From positions 1-64,000 of the forward strand of contig JAWLHU010000017.1 of assembly GCA_041690255.1 (NCBI GenBank): a stretch of DNA of 64,000 nucleotides. Reading direction: 5' to 3'. The translations under genes and the position numbers were made by a program. Under the pieces are notes generated by a model, which was given only the letters and a program-made list of their open reading frames with translations, was not told where the DNA came from and made no database searches. Source of the DNA: JAWLHU01 sp041690255 (GTDB lineage: Bacteria; Bacillota; Sulfobacillia; Symbiobacteriales; Symbiobacteriaceae). Shown piece by piece: positions 42,025 through 49,850 of this stretch (position 1 is the first letter of the stretch; each line of letters starts with the position of its first letter).

Positions 42025-42874
42025 ATGCCGTATGCGTGTGGAGCGCCCCGAGGAGGGAGCGGAAGCGCAGCTCCTCGAACTTGGCAGTCGCCTGGTCCCG
42101 GTTCAGGTCCAGGCCGCAGGAGCTCACGCTCGGAAGGTCGGGAACGAACCGGTCAATCGTCGCCAGCCGTTTGGAGAGCAGGGCGATCTCCCGCCCCTCC
42201 TCCAGCCGCTCTCGCAGTTTCCCCTTCTGGGTGTGGGCATTCTCCAGCACGCCCTCCACCGAGTGAAACTCCTGGAGCAGTTTGGTCGCTGTCTTCGCCC
42301 CGATGCCCCTAATGCCCGGAATATTGTCCGAGGCGTCGCCGGCCAGCCCCTTCAGATCGATCAACTGGTGGGGCAGGAGCCCCCACTCCTGGGCGAAGCG
42401 GGGCACATCGTACGTCTCGGCCTGGTTCATCTTCTTGACGTACCGGATCGCTGTCCGGCCTGTCAGCAGTTGGAACGCGTCGCGGTCGCCGGTCAGCAGG
42501 CTGACCTCCAGCCCTTCCACTTCGGCCTGGCGGGCCATGGTGCCCAGGACATCATCCGCCTCGAATCCGGGGGAACCCAGGGTGCGAATATTGAGCGCAT
42601 CCAGCACCTCGCGCAGCAGACCGAACTGCGGGGCCAGGTCGGGCGGACACTCCGGCCGGTTCCCCTTGTAGTCAGCGAAGAGCATGGTACGTCGGTTCTC
42701 GGCCACCGGCACGTCCATGCCTACGGCCAGGTGAGAGGGCCGGATCACAGCCATCTCGCGCATGAGCATGGTCAGGAAGCCGTAGACGGCGTTGACCGGC
42801 CGGCCCCGCGGGTCGGTCATAGGCGGCAGGGCGAAAAAGGCCCGGAAGATCAGTCCACCGTCGATCAGAAGCAT
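42023..42874 (-). CDS. Stand-alone 5'-3' exonuclease (FEN-like)
   Basis: A 283-residue protein equal to the 5'-nuclease domain of DNA polymerase I. It has MLLIDGGLIFRAFFALPP, FADYKGNRPE, GFEADDVLGTMA, LLTGDRDAFQLL and LAGDASDNIPGIRGIGAKTATKLL, covering both metal sites and the helix-hairpin-helix. There is no polymerase domain. It should process flaps or RNA primers. ATG 42874 begins the family alignment; the frame is open further upstream but over the divergent small gene. The ribosome site is weak. Confidence 0.9.
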   Translation of the reverse strand: MLLIDGGLIFRAFFALPPMTDPRGRPVNAVYGFLTMLMREMAVIRPSHLAVGMDVPVAENRRTMLFADYKGNRPECPPDLAPQFGLLREVLDALNIRTLGSPGFEADDVLGTMARQAEVEGLEVSLLTGDRDAFQLLTGRTAIRYVKKMNQAETYDVPRFAQEWGLLPHQLIDLKGLAGDASDNIPGIRGIGAKTATKLLQEFHSVEGVLENAHTQKGKLRERLEEGREIALLSKRLATIDRFVPDLPSVSSCGLDLNRDQATAKFEELRFRSLLGALHTHTA

Positions 42875-42958
42875 GGTCTTTATGTGAATCGACCCTCTCT
42901 GGCGCAGAGTTTCACAGGGAGCGGGGCAGGCTATGGTGGAAACGGAGGGATCGGTCAG

Positions 42959-43162
42959 ATGATCTGGATCCTGCTCTTCCTGAGCGTGATGGCCTTCGCC
43001 TGGTTTCTCTTCGCTCCCCGGCGCCTCCAGACGCTGGAGAACATCCCATCCGTCGTGGATGAGGACCTGAAGGCTCACAACCTGATCGAGACGGTGGAGG
43101 ATGAGGCAGAGGTCCGCCCCATGGCAGAAGAGGCGGTCAGGCGGGCCGGCGACAAGCAGTAG
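42959..43162 (+). CDS. Small membrane-anchored protein
   Basis: A 67-residue protein with one N-terminal membrane helix (IWILLFLSVMAFAWFLF) and a short acidic cytoplasmic tail with DEDLKAHNLIETVEDEAEV. GGAGGG lies nine bases before the ATG, so the start is well supported. No family is recognised. It is divergent from the exonuclease gene, about 85 bases away. Confidence 0.65.
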   Translation: MIWILLFLSVMAFAWFLFAPRRLQTLENIPSVVDEDLKAHNLIETVEDEAEVRPMAEEAVRRAGDKQ

Positions 43163-43272
43163 GCTCATCCGCACCCATTCGGCTTCGATCCCCTCGGTTC
43201 CTTCCCTCTTGCAACCAGGAAACTCTTCCGCCATGATATCACTAACAGGAGTGGAAGGGGCGATCCATTGTC

Positions 43273-43566
43273 GTGGTAGAGCATATCGTCTGTTTCAAGT
43301 TGAAGCCCGAGGCGACGCCGGAGCAGGAGACCCGCCTGATCGAGATGCTGCGGGGTCTCAAGGAGAGGGTCCCGGGGATCGTGGATCTCTCCGCCGGGCG
43401 GACCTTCACCCCTGAGCGGGGGCAGGGGCACACGGTTGGCCTCGTTGTCCGCTTTCGGGATAAAGAAGGGCTGGCCGCTTACGGTCCGCATCCGAATCAT
43501 GTGCCGGTCAAGGAATACGTAGCCCAGGTCTGTGAGTCGACCCTCGCAGTCGACTACGAGTTCTAG
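43273..43566 (+). CDS. Dabb-family (stress-responsive A/B barrel) protein
   Basis: A 97-residue dimeric alpha-beta barrel protein. It opens VEHIVCFKLKPEATPEQETRLIEMLRGLKERVPGI, then GHTVGLVVRFRDKEGLAAYGPHPNHVPV, which is the usual Dabb signature including the YxxHPxH-like stretch. Members are small enzymes or stress proteins; the role here is unknown. The start is GTG 43273, with GGAAGGGG further upstream than usual. A terminator follows. Confidence 0.85.
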   Translation: MVEHIVCFKLKPEATPEQETRLIEMLRGLKERVPGIVDLSAGRTFTPERGQGHTVGLVVRFRDKEGLAAYGPHPNHVPVKEYVAQVCESTLAVDYEF

Positions 43567-43594
43567 TGCCCGACTCCGTGCCAGCATAGCACAA

Positions 43595-43625
43595 AGCACC
43601 CCGAAGGACTTCCCTTCGGGGTGCT
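43595..43625 (+). terminator. Hairpin after the Dabb gene
   Basis: AGCACCCCGAAG and CTTCGGGGTGCT form a perfect 12-bp stem with a 7-base loop. The T-tract is poor. No gene is visible between this and 43896. Confidence 0.65.
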
Positions 43626-43895
43626 ATTGACGGGTGCAGGAGAATTGATTCTAGGGTTCTCCAGGTACCGGGCCAGGGATTCTAAGGAATCGTTCAGAAC
43701 CTTACGGAACCTTCGACCTTGGATTCGCCAGCCGCTTCACTGCGTACCCCACGGCTGCGCCACTCGATCCGGTATCCACTGGCTCTTGAAACCTCTCCTG
43801 CTACCCTGTACCCTTACTCTAACATGACGAGAATAGAATAGGTAGCGAACATATTCTAACTATTCAGCAATACTGTCGAACGTCACCTTTCGACC

Positions 43896-44501
43896 CTAGC
43901 CGGCGATCCGCTCAATGCCAAGCTTGTTCGCCTCGGTGTTGCGAATGATCGATCGGAGCGCCTGGCGGGCCCGGTGCAACCGGGACTTGATCGTCCCCAG
44001 GGTCGTGTCGAGGAGGGCGGCGATCTCATGATAGGAGAGGCCCTGGATATCCCGCATGACCACGACGACCCGGTACTCGTCCGGCAACCGCTTGATCGCC
44101 CGCTGGACGGCTGCCTGCACCTCGTGCCTCTCGGCGTACTCCACGGGGCTGTCCGCCTCGTCAGGAGCCTGGCGCTGGACGGCGCCCTCCTCGAGTGGCA
44201 TCGTGTCGTCGAGGGAGGCATGGCGAAGACGTCCCCGCCGCCGGAGCTCATCCAGACAGGTATTGGTCACAACCCGGAAGAGCCAGGTGGAGAAGGCGGA
44301 TTCCCCCCGGAAATTGTGCAGCCGCAGACAGACACGAACAAGCGCCTCCTGAGCGGCGTCCGAGGCATCCGCGTGGTTGCCCATCAGCCGGTAGGCGAGG
44401 TTATATGTCTTCCGCTCATAGCGGTTAACCAGTTCATTCAGAGCGTTCCGATCTCCGTCCTGTGCCCGCTTCACCAACAGATCATCTGACAACGCCGTCA
44501 T
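43896..44501 (-). CDS. ECF sigma factor, SigW-like
   Basis: A 201-residue extracytoplasmic-function sigma factor. Region 2 reads ALNELVNRYERKTYNLAYRLMGNHADASDAAQEALVRVC, with FRGESAFSTWLFRVVTNTCLDELRRR after it. Region 4 is AIKRLPDEYRVVVVMRDIQGLSYHEIAALLDTTLGTIKSRLHRAR. It should direct RNA polymerase to envelope-stress-type promoters. ATG 44501 is preferred over 44507 because GGGAGGG then lies nine bases upstream. No anti-sigma gene is adjacent, which is unusual for this group. An ECF-type promoter lies upstream, suggesting autoregulation. Confidence 0.93.
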   Translation of the reverse strand: MTALSDDLLVKRAQDGDRNALNELVNRYERKTYNLAYRLMGNHADASDAAQEALVRVCLRLHNFRGESAFSTWLFRVVTNTCLDELRRRGRLRHASLDDTMPLEEGAVQRQAPDEADSPVEYAERHEVQAAVQRAIKRLPDEYRVVVVMRDIQGLSYHEIAALLDTTLGTIKSRLHRARQALRSIIRNTEANKLGIERIAG

Positions 44502-44572
44502 CCCCATGGTCCCTCCCGATGCCCCAGTGGGGGCGATGGGCTTCGTGCCCGTTCTCACTTTCGTCTCTACTA

Positions 44573-44597
44573 ACGGAGTTAGACGGTGAAGGTTACG
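44573..44597 (-). promoter_or_regulatory. ECF-type promoter upstream of its sigma gene
   Basis: The minus strand has GCGTAAC, then exactly 16 bases, then CGTTA. An AAC-N16-CGT arrangement is the SigW-type promoter pattern. It lies about 70 bases before the start codon. Confidence 0.5.
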
Positions 44598-44654
44598 CCA
44601 ACCCGTCATCTTTTTTGTGTTTCTGGCAAAGATCTTCGGTGGGTATATCAACAG

Positions 44655-44680
44655 GGCACCTCCGGTCTACCGGAGGTGCC
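44655..44680. terminator. Palindromic hairpin after the LysR gene
   Basis: GGCACCTCCGGT and ACCGGAGGTGCC form a 12-bp perfect palindrome just downstream of the LysR gene stop. The T-tract on the minus side is weak (TGTTGATA). Confidence 0.65.
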
Positions 44681-44689
44681 ACGCCCCTG

Positions 44690-45577
44690 CTATTCGTCGC
44701 GGGAGGTCAGGACGCCGATGAACTTCTGCAGGGTGTTGCTGAAGGTCTTGCCCCGCTTGTAGATCACGCCGATCGGGCGCTCCAGTCGCATGTCGGCAAT
44801 CGGCATGGCGACGAGGGAGCCGGCCTTCACCTCGAGCTGGGCACAGCGCCGGGGGATGACGGAGATCCCGACCTCAGCCTCCACGGACCGCTTGATCGTC
44901 TCCACGTTGTCAAACTCCTGGATGACATCGACCTCGACGCCCTGGTCGTGCAGGACCCGGTCGATCGCCTTGCGGGTGGGAATGTCGGGCTCGAAGGCAA
45001 TGAAGTGAGTCCGCTGCAGGGATTTCAACTCAACGGGCTTACCCGCCTGCGCCAGGGGATGGGTCGGGGTCGTCACGACCATCAGTTCATCGGAGGGCAG
45101 CGGGATGACGCCAAGCTGACGCCCTTCCTGTGGATAAGCGACAATGCCGATATCCACCTGGTTCTGGCGGACGGCCTCGTAGATCTTGTTGGTCCGGCTG
45201 TACTCCACGTGAATCCGGGCCTGTGGGAACGAGTGAATGAACTTCTTGATATACGGGGGCAGATCGTGCAGGCCGACCGTATAGACCGTCGCGACGCGAA
45301 TCGTACCGGCCACCGTCTGGGTCAGGTCCATCATCTGCCGTTCGAGGTTCTGGTACCGTTCCAGGATCTCACGGGAGCCTTGGTAGAAGAGGCGTCCAGC
45401 CTCTGTGGGATAGATGCCCTGGGGAGACCGCTCGATCAGCTTCTGGTGGAAGTGCTCCTCCAGGGCCTTCACCTGCTGGCTCACCGCCGGCTGAGAGATG
45501 AAGTTGCGAGCCGCTGCCTTGGAGAAGCTCCGGGTCTCGATAATGTCACAGAAGACCTGGAGATAAGAGATGAGCAT
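44690..45577 (-). CDS. LysR-family transcriptional regulator
   Basis: A 295-residue LysR regulator. The helix-turn-helix is at residues 15-37 (RSFSKAAARNFISQPAVSQQVKALEEHF). The effector-binding domain follows, with TIRVATVYTVGLHDLPPYIKKF and VGISVIPRRCAQLEV. It is most like the CysL/CbbR/YwfK-like subgroup. It is divergent from the M42 peptidase gene across about 290 bases, the usual place for a LysR-controlled promoter. The target is not certain. Confidence 0.9.
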   Translation of the reverse strand: MLISYLQVFCDIIETRSFSKAAARNFISQPAVSQQVKALEEHFHQKLIERSPQGIYPTEAGRLFYQGSREILERYQNLERQMMDLTQTVAGTIRVATVYTVGLHDLPPYIKKFIHSFPQARIHVEYSRTNKIYEAVRQNQVDIGIVAYPQEGRQLGVIPLPSDELMVVTTPTHPLAQAGKPVELKSLQRTHFIAFEPDIPTRKAIDRVLHDQGVEVDVIQEFDNVETIKRSVEAEVGISVIPRRCAQLEVKAGSLVAMPIADMRLERPIGVIYKRGKTFSNTLQKFIGVLTSRDE

Positions 45578-45870
45578 GTTCGGGCCCCCTATTCCGTACG
45601 CTTATCCGGGCTGTAGTCCGGTTCAGCGTTACTTATTATCAGAATAGATGTGACCGGGGTGGCTGGGCAATAGTCCGAAAGGCCACATCGACCTGTCCGA
45701 CAGACCTCCTTGCTCGCGAGACCATCCTTCGGAGTGGCTACTTTGACGGCGTGTAGCGCCTCGAATTCGGCGGAAGGCTAGTCACGGAGTGCAGCAGGGA
45801 GTCTGGAAACCCCTGCCGAACGTTTATCCAGAAACCTACGAGTGTCGAAGAAGGAGCGGGGGTTTAAGCA
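45578..45870 (+). other. Intergenic leader with possible RNA structure
   Basis: Non-coding sequence between the divergent LysR and M42 peptidase genes. On the plus strand GTGGCTGGGCAATAGTCCG continues into AAAGGCCAC; GTGGC pairs with GCCAC around an inner GGGC/GTCC pair. Further short stems follow. It matches no riboswitch class that I can name. It may be an unclassified leader RNA or chance pairing in GC-rich sequence. Confidence 0.3.
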
Positions 45871-46950
45871 GTGGATCATCGTCTCAAGATGTATGAGGAG
45901 CTGACCTCGGTTAACGGGATTCCCGGCTACGAAGAACCAGTTCGCCAGGTGATGAAGAAGTACCTGGAGCCGCTCAGCAATGAGATCATCACCGATAACC
46001 TCGGCTCGATCGCCGGCGTGAAGATCGGCAAGCAGGGTGGGCCCCGGATCATGATCGCGGGCCACCTTGACGAGGTCGGTTGGATGGTCACGCAGATCAC
46101 GGAGAAGGGCTTCATAAAGATCCAGCCGGTCGGCGGCTGGTGGAGCCAGGTCATGCTGGCCCAGCGGGTGAAGGTCCTGACCCGCAAGGGCGAGATCGTG
46201 GGCGTAGTCGGCTCGAAGCCGCCCCATATCCTCTCCCCCGAGGACCGGAACAAGGTCGTCCAGATCAAGGACATGTTCATTGATATCGCCGCCTCGTCGA
46301 AGGAGGAGGCCATGGAGTGGGGCGTCCGGCCGGGTGACCCGATCGTGCCGCACTGCGACTTTACCGTTATGCCCAATCCGAAGGTGCTCATGAACAAGGC
46401 GTGGGACAACCGGGCGGGCTGCGCCGCGGCGATCATGGTCCTGGAGGAGCTGAAGGACCAGGAGCACAACAACGTGGTCTATGCCGTGGGCAACGTCCAG
46501 GAGGAGGTTGGTCTGCGCGGCGCGGTCACCATGGCGAATACGATCGAGCCGGATATCGGCATCGCACTGGATGTCGGCCTCGCGGTCGATGTGCCGGGCG
46601 GCGGCGGTGAGATCGAGGGCAAGATGGGCGGCGGCCCTCTTGTGGTGATCTACGACGCTTCCATGGTCCCGCACCAGGGGCTGCGGAACCTGGTCCTGGA
46701 CACCGCTGAGGAGCTGGGGATCACGGTGCAGCATCAGCATATCTCCGGCGGCGGGACCGACGCTGGCCGGATGCACCTCTGGGGTCGGGGCGTCCCCTCG
46801 ATCGCCATCGGCTTCGCCACCCGGTATATTCACAGCCATGCGGCGCTGATCCATCGGGATGATATGGAGGACGCCGCCAAGCTGGTGGCCGCGGTGATCA
46901 AGAAGCTGGATGCATCCACCGTGGCGAAGATCAAGGCCAACACCCTCTAA
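45871..46950 (+). CDS. M42-family metalloaminopeptidase
   Basis: A 359-residue dinuclear-metal aminopeptidase of the M42 (glutamyl/tetrahedral aminopeptidase, FrvX-like) family. Metal and catalytic motifs are IAGHLDEVGWMVTQI, NKAWDNRAGCAAA, VGNVQEEVGLRGA with the catalytic Glu, ALDVGLAVD, and HISGGGTDAGRMHL. These enzymes form 12-subunit tetrahedral shells and trim peptides. The start is GTG 45871 with GGAGCGGGGG upstream. A LysR gene is divergent and may control it. Confidence 0.93.
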   Translation: MDHRLKMYEELTSVNGIPGYEEPVRQVMKKYLEPLSNEIITDNLGSIAGVKIGKQGGPRIMIAGHLDEVGWMVTQITEKGFIKIQPVGGWWSQVMLAQRVKVLTRKGEIVGVVGSKPPHILSPEDRNKVVQIKDMFIDIAASSKEEAMEWGVRPGDPIVPHCDFTVMPNPKVLMNKAWDNRAGCAAAIMVLEELKDQEHNNVVYAVGNVQEEVGLRGAVTMANTIEPDIGIALDVGLAVDVPGGGGEIEGKMGGGPLVVIYDASMVPHQGLRNLVLDTAEELGITVQHQHISGGGTDAGRMHLWGRGVPSIAIGFATRYIHSHAALIHRDDMEDAAKLVAAVIKKLDASTVAKIKANTL

Positions 46951-47010
46951 AGACGTGGAGGCGGCGCAGACCAGAGTCGAGCAGTAATGGCAGGATTTGG
47001 ACGATCAGGC

Positions 47011-47038
47011 GACCCCCAGACGAGCAGGTCTGGGGGTC
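47011..47038 (+). terminator. Hairpin after the M42 gene
   Basis: GACCCCCAGA and TCTGGGGGTC form a perfect stem with an 8-base loop. There is no T-tract, so the terminator call is weak. Confidence 0.5.
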
Positions 47039-47125
47039 GTACTATCTAGCGCAGACGGAGAGAACCCCGGCCGGGCCACACTCCACCTCGCTGCCATACT
47101 CACCGACCAAAGGGGACAGACCGCC

Positions 47126-48250
47126 ATGATGATGAAGAAGATGATCGCCGGCGCTGCACTGGTTGCCGTAATGGCAGGCACCGCCGCCCCCGCTCTGGCC
47201 AACACCACCGCGGAGACGACGACCCAGACCACGGTCCAGACGACTGCCACGACTGCCGATACGACCACCGCGACCACGACTCCTGAGAGCACCACGACAA
47301 CCGAGGCCACCGAGACGGTGTCGACTCCCCTGCCCGAGCAGCGGCTCACCAGCGACGACTTCTTCTACTTCCTGAAGCGTTGGATCGAGGAGATCCACGT
47401 GGTACTGACCCGTGACGCGGCTGAGCGGGCCGCCCTGCTGGAGGAGCAGGCTCAGACCCGCATGGCCGAGGCGGTCCAGCTTGTCGAGGCCGGTGAGCTC
47501 GATCTGGCCCAAAAGGCCATGACCGAGGCCGAAGGGAAGCTGAAGGAGGCCCAGAAGGCGATCAGTGCCGCTGCCGAGGGGGGCAAGGATCTGACCAGGC
47601 TGGCCGCTCAGGTCGCGGAGAGCGAGGCCCGCTTTGCCAAGGCGGTGACCGATCTCCTGGCCACGATGCCCGAGAGCGTCATGGCGGAGCTGGAGCCCCT
47701 GACCGCCGACCTCCTCGCCCAGGTCGCCACCACGCAGGATGCCGCGACGCAGGATGAGACCACGGCGGAAGAGGCGGCAGAGGTGGTGGATGAGGCCGGC
47801 CTGCAGGAGCAGATGGCCGGCCTGCAGCCCCGGACGGTCCTCGTCCTGAAGGCGATGGCCGATGCCTCCGACAAGAGCCTCGCCGAGGTCTTCGCCCTCT
47901 ACCAGCAGAACCCGGGCTTCGGCAACATTGCCAAGCAGCTTGGCCTCAAGATGGGCCCCGTCCAACACGCCGCCCAGATCGAGTGGAAGAAGCTGAAGGC
48001 CGAGGTCGAGATCGAGACGGCGGATGAGGACCGGGACGAGGACCAGGATGTCGAGCAGGATGACGATCAGGATGTCGATCAGGATGAGGACCAGGATGTC
48101 GATCGGGATGTCGATCAGGATGAGGACCGGGACGACGACGGTGATGAAAAGGACGACAAGAAGGCGTCCAAGAAGTCGCAGAAGCATCCCGGCAGCCAGG
48201 GCCTCGAGAAGGCCACCAAGGCCCGCGAAAAGTCCCAGGGGAAGAAGTAG
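47126..48250 (+). CDS. Exported DUF5667-like protein with Asp-rich repeats
   Basis: A 374-residue exported protein. The signal peptide is KKMIAGAALVAVMAGTAAPALA, followed by a Thr-rich linker (about residues 28-70). A helical domain (about 75-210, SDDFFYFLKRWIEEIHVVLTRDAAERAALLEEQ) resembles DUF5667 proteins. Residues about 295-335 are a run of Asp-Glu-Arg/Gln repeats (DQDVDQDEDQDVDRDVDQDED) encoded by repetitive GATGTCGATCAGGATGAG-type DNA. A Lys-rich tail ends the protein. The acidic run may bind divalent cations such as calcium. ATG 47126 has AGGGG ten bases upstream. Function unknown. Confidence 0.72.
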   Translation: MMMKKMIAGAALVAVMAGTAAPALANTTAETTTQTTVQTTATTADTTTATTTPESTTTTEATETVSTPLPEQRLTSDDFFYFLKRWIEEIHVVLTRDAAERAALLEEQAQTRMAEAVQLVEAGELDLAQKAMTEAEGKLKEAQKAISAAAEGGKDLTRLAAQVAESEARFAKAVTDLLATMPESVMAELEPLTADLLAQVATTQDAATQDETTAEEAAEVVDEAGLQEQMAGLQPRTVLVLKAMADASDKSLAEVFALYQQNPGFGNIAKQLGLKMGPVQHAAQIEWKKLKAEVEIETADEDRDEDQDVEQDDDQDVDQDEDQDVDRDVDQDEDRDDDGDEKDDKKASKKSQKHPGSQGLEKATKAREKSQGKK

Positions 48251-48317
48251 CGTGAACCCTCCCGACGCTGCCAACGTCTTACAGGATGTTTGGAACGTTC
48301 TGGAGGAGGGGACTGGA

Positions 48318-49109
48318 ATGGAGAGTGTACGCTTCTACGGCGACGCCCCTTACAGGGTGGCTGTGATCCACGGGGGGCCCGGCGCTCCGGGCTCGGTAGC
48401 GGCGGTCGCACGGCGCCTGGGCGCCACACAGGGAACCCTGGAGCCCCTTCAGACCAAAGAGACGATGGAGGGCCAGATCGAGGAGCTCCATGACCAGCTC
48501 TCCGCCCACGCAGCGCAGCCCCTGGTGCTGATCGGCCACTCCTGGGGGGCCTGGCTCGCCCTCCTGGTCGCAGCCCGCTACCCCAAGCTGGTCGCCAAGC
48601 TGATCCTCGTCGGGAGCGGACCATTCCTCGACCGATATGTCCCGCAGATCGGCGAGCGGCGCATGAGCCGGCTGAGCCCCGCCGAGCAGGCGGAGTTCCG
48701 GCAACTGCTCGATGCCCTGGGCAGGCCGGAGACCAGCGGGAAGGATCAGTTGATCGCCAAACTTGGATCGCTTGTGGCCAAGGCGGACGAGGTCGACCCA
48801 GTGCCAGACCCCCTCGAAGAGTCGGACCGGCTGCCTGCCAGCGGTGATCAGTTCCAGAGCGTCTGGGCTGAGGCGGCGCAGCTACGGCGCTCCGGGGAAC
48901 TCCTGGTCCGGGCTGGACAGATCGAATGCCCTGTGGTGGCGATCCACGGCGAGAATGACCCGCACCCGGCGGATGGGGTCAGGGAGCCGCTCTCAGAGGT
49001 GCTGCGGGAGTTCCGCTTCGTGCTCCTGGACCGGTGCGGCCACTCGCCCTGGCGGGAGCGCCATGCGGCTGAGCCCTTCTACAGGGAGCTCGAACAGGAG
49101 ATCAGGTAA
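48318..49109 (+). CDS. Alpha/beta hydrolase
   Basis: A 263-residue alpha/beta hydrolase. The oxyanion region is VAVIHGGPGAPGSV and the nucleophile elbow is LIGHSWGAWLALLVAARYP. The likely acid lies in AIHGENDPHPADG and the catalytic His in LLDRCGHSPWRERHA. The HGGPG motif recalls proline-iminopeptidase-like members, but the substrate cannot be named. ATG 48318 has GGAGG 11 bases upstream. It follows the Asp-rich protein gene by 67 bases and may be co-transcribed. A terminator follows. Confidence 0.85.
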   Translation: MESVRFYGDAPYRVAVIHGGPGAPGSVAAVARRLGATQGTLEPLQTKETMEGQIEELHDQLSAHAAQPLVLIGHSWGAWLALLVAARYPKLVAKLILVGSGPFLDRYVPQIGERRMSRLSPAEQAEFRQLLDALGRPETSGKDQLIAKLGSLVAKADEVDPVPDPLEESDRLPASGDQFQSVWAEAAQLRRSGELLVRAGQIECPVVAIHGENDPHPADGVREPLSEVLREFRFVLLDRCGHSPWRERHAAEPFYRELEQEIR

Positions 49110-49123
49110 AACAGTAGATGCAG

Positions 49124-49152
49124 GGAGGAGCGGGTAATCCGCTCCTCCTTTT
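49124..49152 (+). terminator. Terminator after the hydrolase gene
   Basis: GGAGGAGCGG and CCGCTCCTCC form a perfect stem with a 5-base loop, followed by TTTT. Confidence 0.85.
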
Positions 49153-49204
49153 CGCGGACGGTCGTAGACTGGCTGGAGTTCACGAGGACCCACCGGGCAA
49201 GGCA

Positions 49205-49246
49205 CTGAGAAACGAAACCGAGGAGCGGGGGTGTCCGCTCCTCGGT
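49205..49246 (-). terminator. Terminator after the 49260-49451 gene
   Basis: ACCGAGGAGCGG and CCGCTCCTCGGT form a perfect 12-bp stem, followed on the minus strand by TTTCGTTTCTC. The stem shares its GGAGCGG core with the neighbouring plus-strand terminator. Confidence 0.75.
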
Positions 49247-49259
49247 TCTACTGTGGATG

Positions 49260-49451
49260 CTACGCGGTCTCCAGCAACCGCCGCTGCTCTTGCAGCAGGA
49301 ACTGGAGCGCTTCCAGGTTGGAGGCGAGACGAGCCCGTTCCTTCACCTCGGGGGCGAAGAGATCCGAGCAGATAATCCCCAGTCGCACAGCGACCGGATC
49401 CTGTGCCCGCTCCAGAATGGATAGATAGACGACGTTACTCTGCAGGCCCAT
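49260..49451 (-). CDS. Small hypothetical protein
   Basis: A 63-residue soluble, mostly helical protein: NVVYLSILERAQDPVAVRLGIICSD, then an Arg/Leu/Glu-rich helix ending RRLLETA. ATG 49451 has GGAGG eight bases upstream, a strong start signal, and a terminator follows, so it is a real gene. No family recognised. Confidence 0.65.
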   Translation of the reverse strand: MGLQSNVVYLSILERAQDPVAVRLGIICSDLFAPEVKERARLASNLEALQFLLQEQRRLLETA

Positions 49452-49554
49452 TGGATTCACCTCCACCGCTTGGCTGGACTCATCGTACAACCGCGGTGGT
49501 CAGGATGCACGTCCGTAACGGTGAGATGCAAAATCCAGGCGATGGAACGCGCAA

Positions 49555-49746
49555 CTACCCCTTCGCTGTCTTGGGGGGCTTGGTTCGGAAGGGGACCCGC
49601 CCGCCGGGCAGGGTGGGGGTGGAGTCGTCAGCGATCAGCCACTGCAGGAAGAGCTTGACCATCATATAGGCCAGGACGACCACGAGCACGAAGACCGGCA
49701 CCGCAAGAATGAGGCCGAAGAGATAAGCCAGAATGGGAGCAGACAT
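49555..49746 (-). CDS. Small single-helix membrane protein
   Basis: A 63-residue protein with one long membrane segment (about residues 4-32, LAYLFGLILAVPVFVLVVVLAYMMVKLFL) and a short basic tail with TKPPKTAKG. ATG 49746 is chosen because GGAGG lies about nine bases upstream. No family recognised. It is divergent from the methyltransferase gene. Confidence 0.6.
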   Translation of the reverse strand: MSAPILAYLFGLILAVPVFVLVVVLAYMMVKLFLQWLIADDSTPTLPGGRVPFRTKPPKTAKG

Positions 49747-49834
49747 GTGACCTTGCCTCCTCGCAGAAGAATCGAAATCCATGCTGCTGAATCAAGTTCG
49801 GGGTCGATCGGCAGACTCCTTCCACCCCGTAGAG

Positions 49835-49843
49835 TGGTATACT
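49835..49843 (+). promoter_or_regulatory. Extended -10 promoter just before a start codon
   Basis: TGGTATACT is a TGn-extended -10 element. It ends only seven bases before ATG 49851, which places the expected transcription start at or next to the ATG. No ribosome binding site is present, so the mRNA is probably leaderless. Confidence 0.5.
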
Positions 49844-49850
49844 AGCTACT

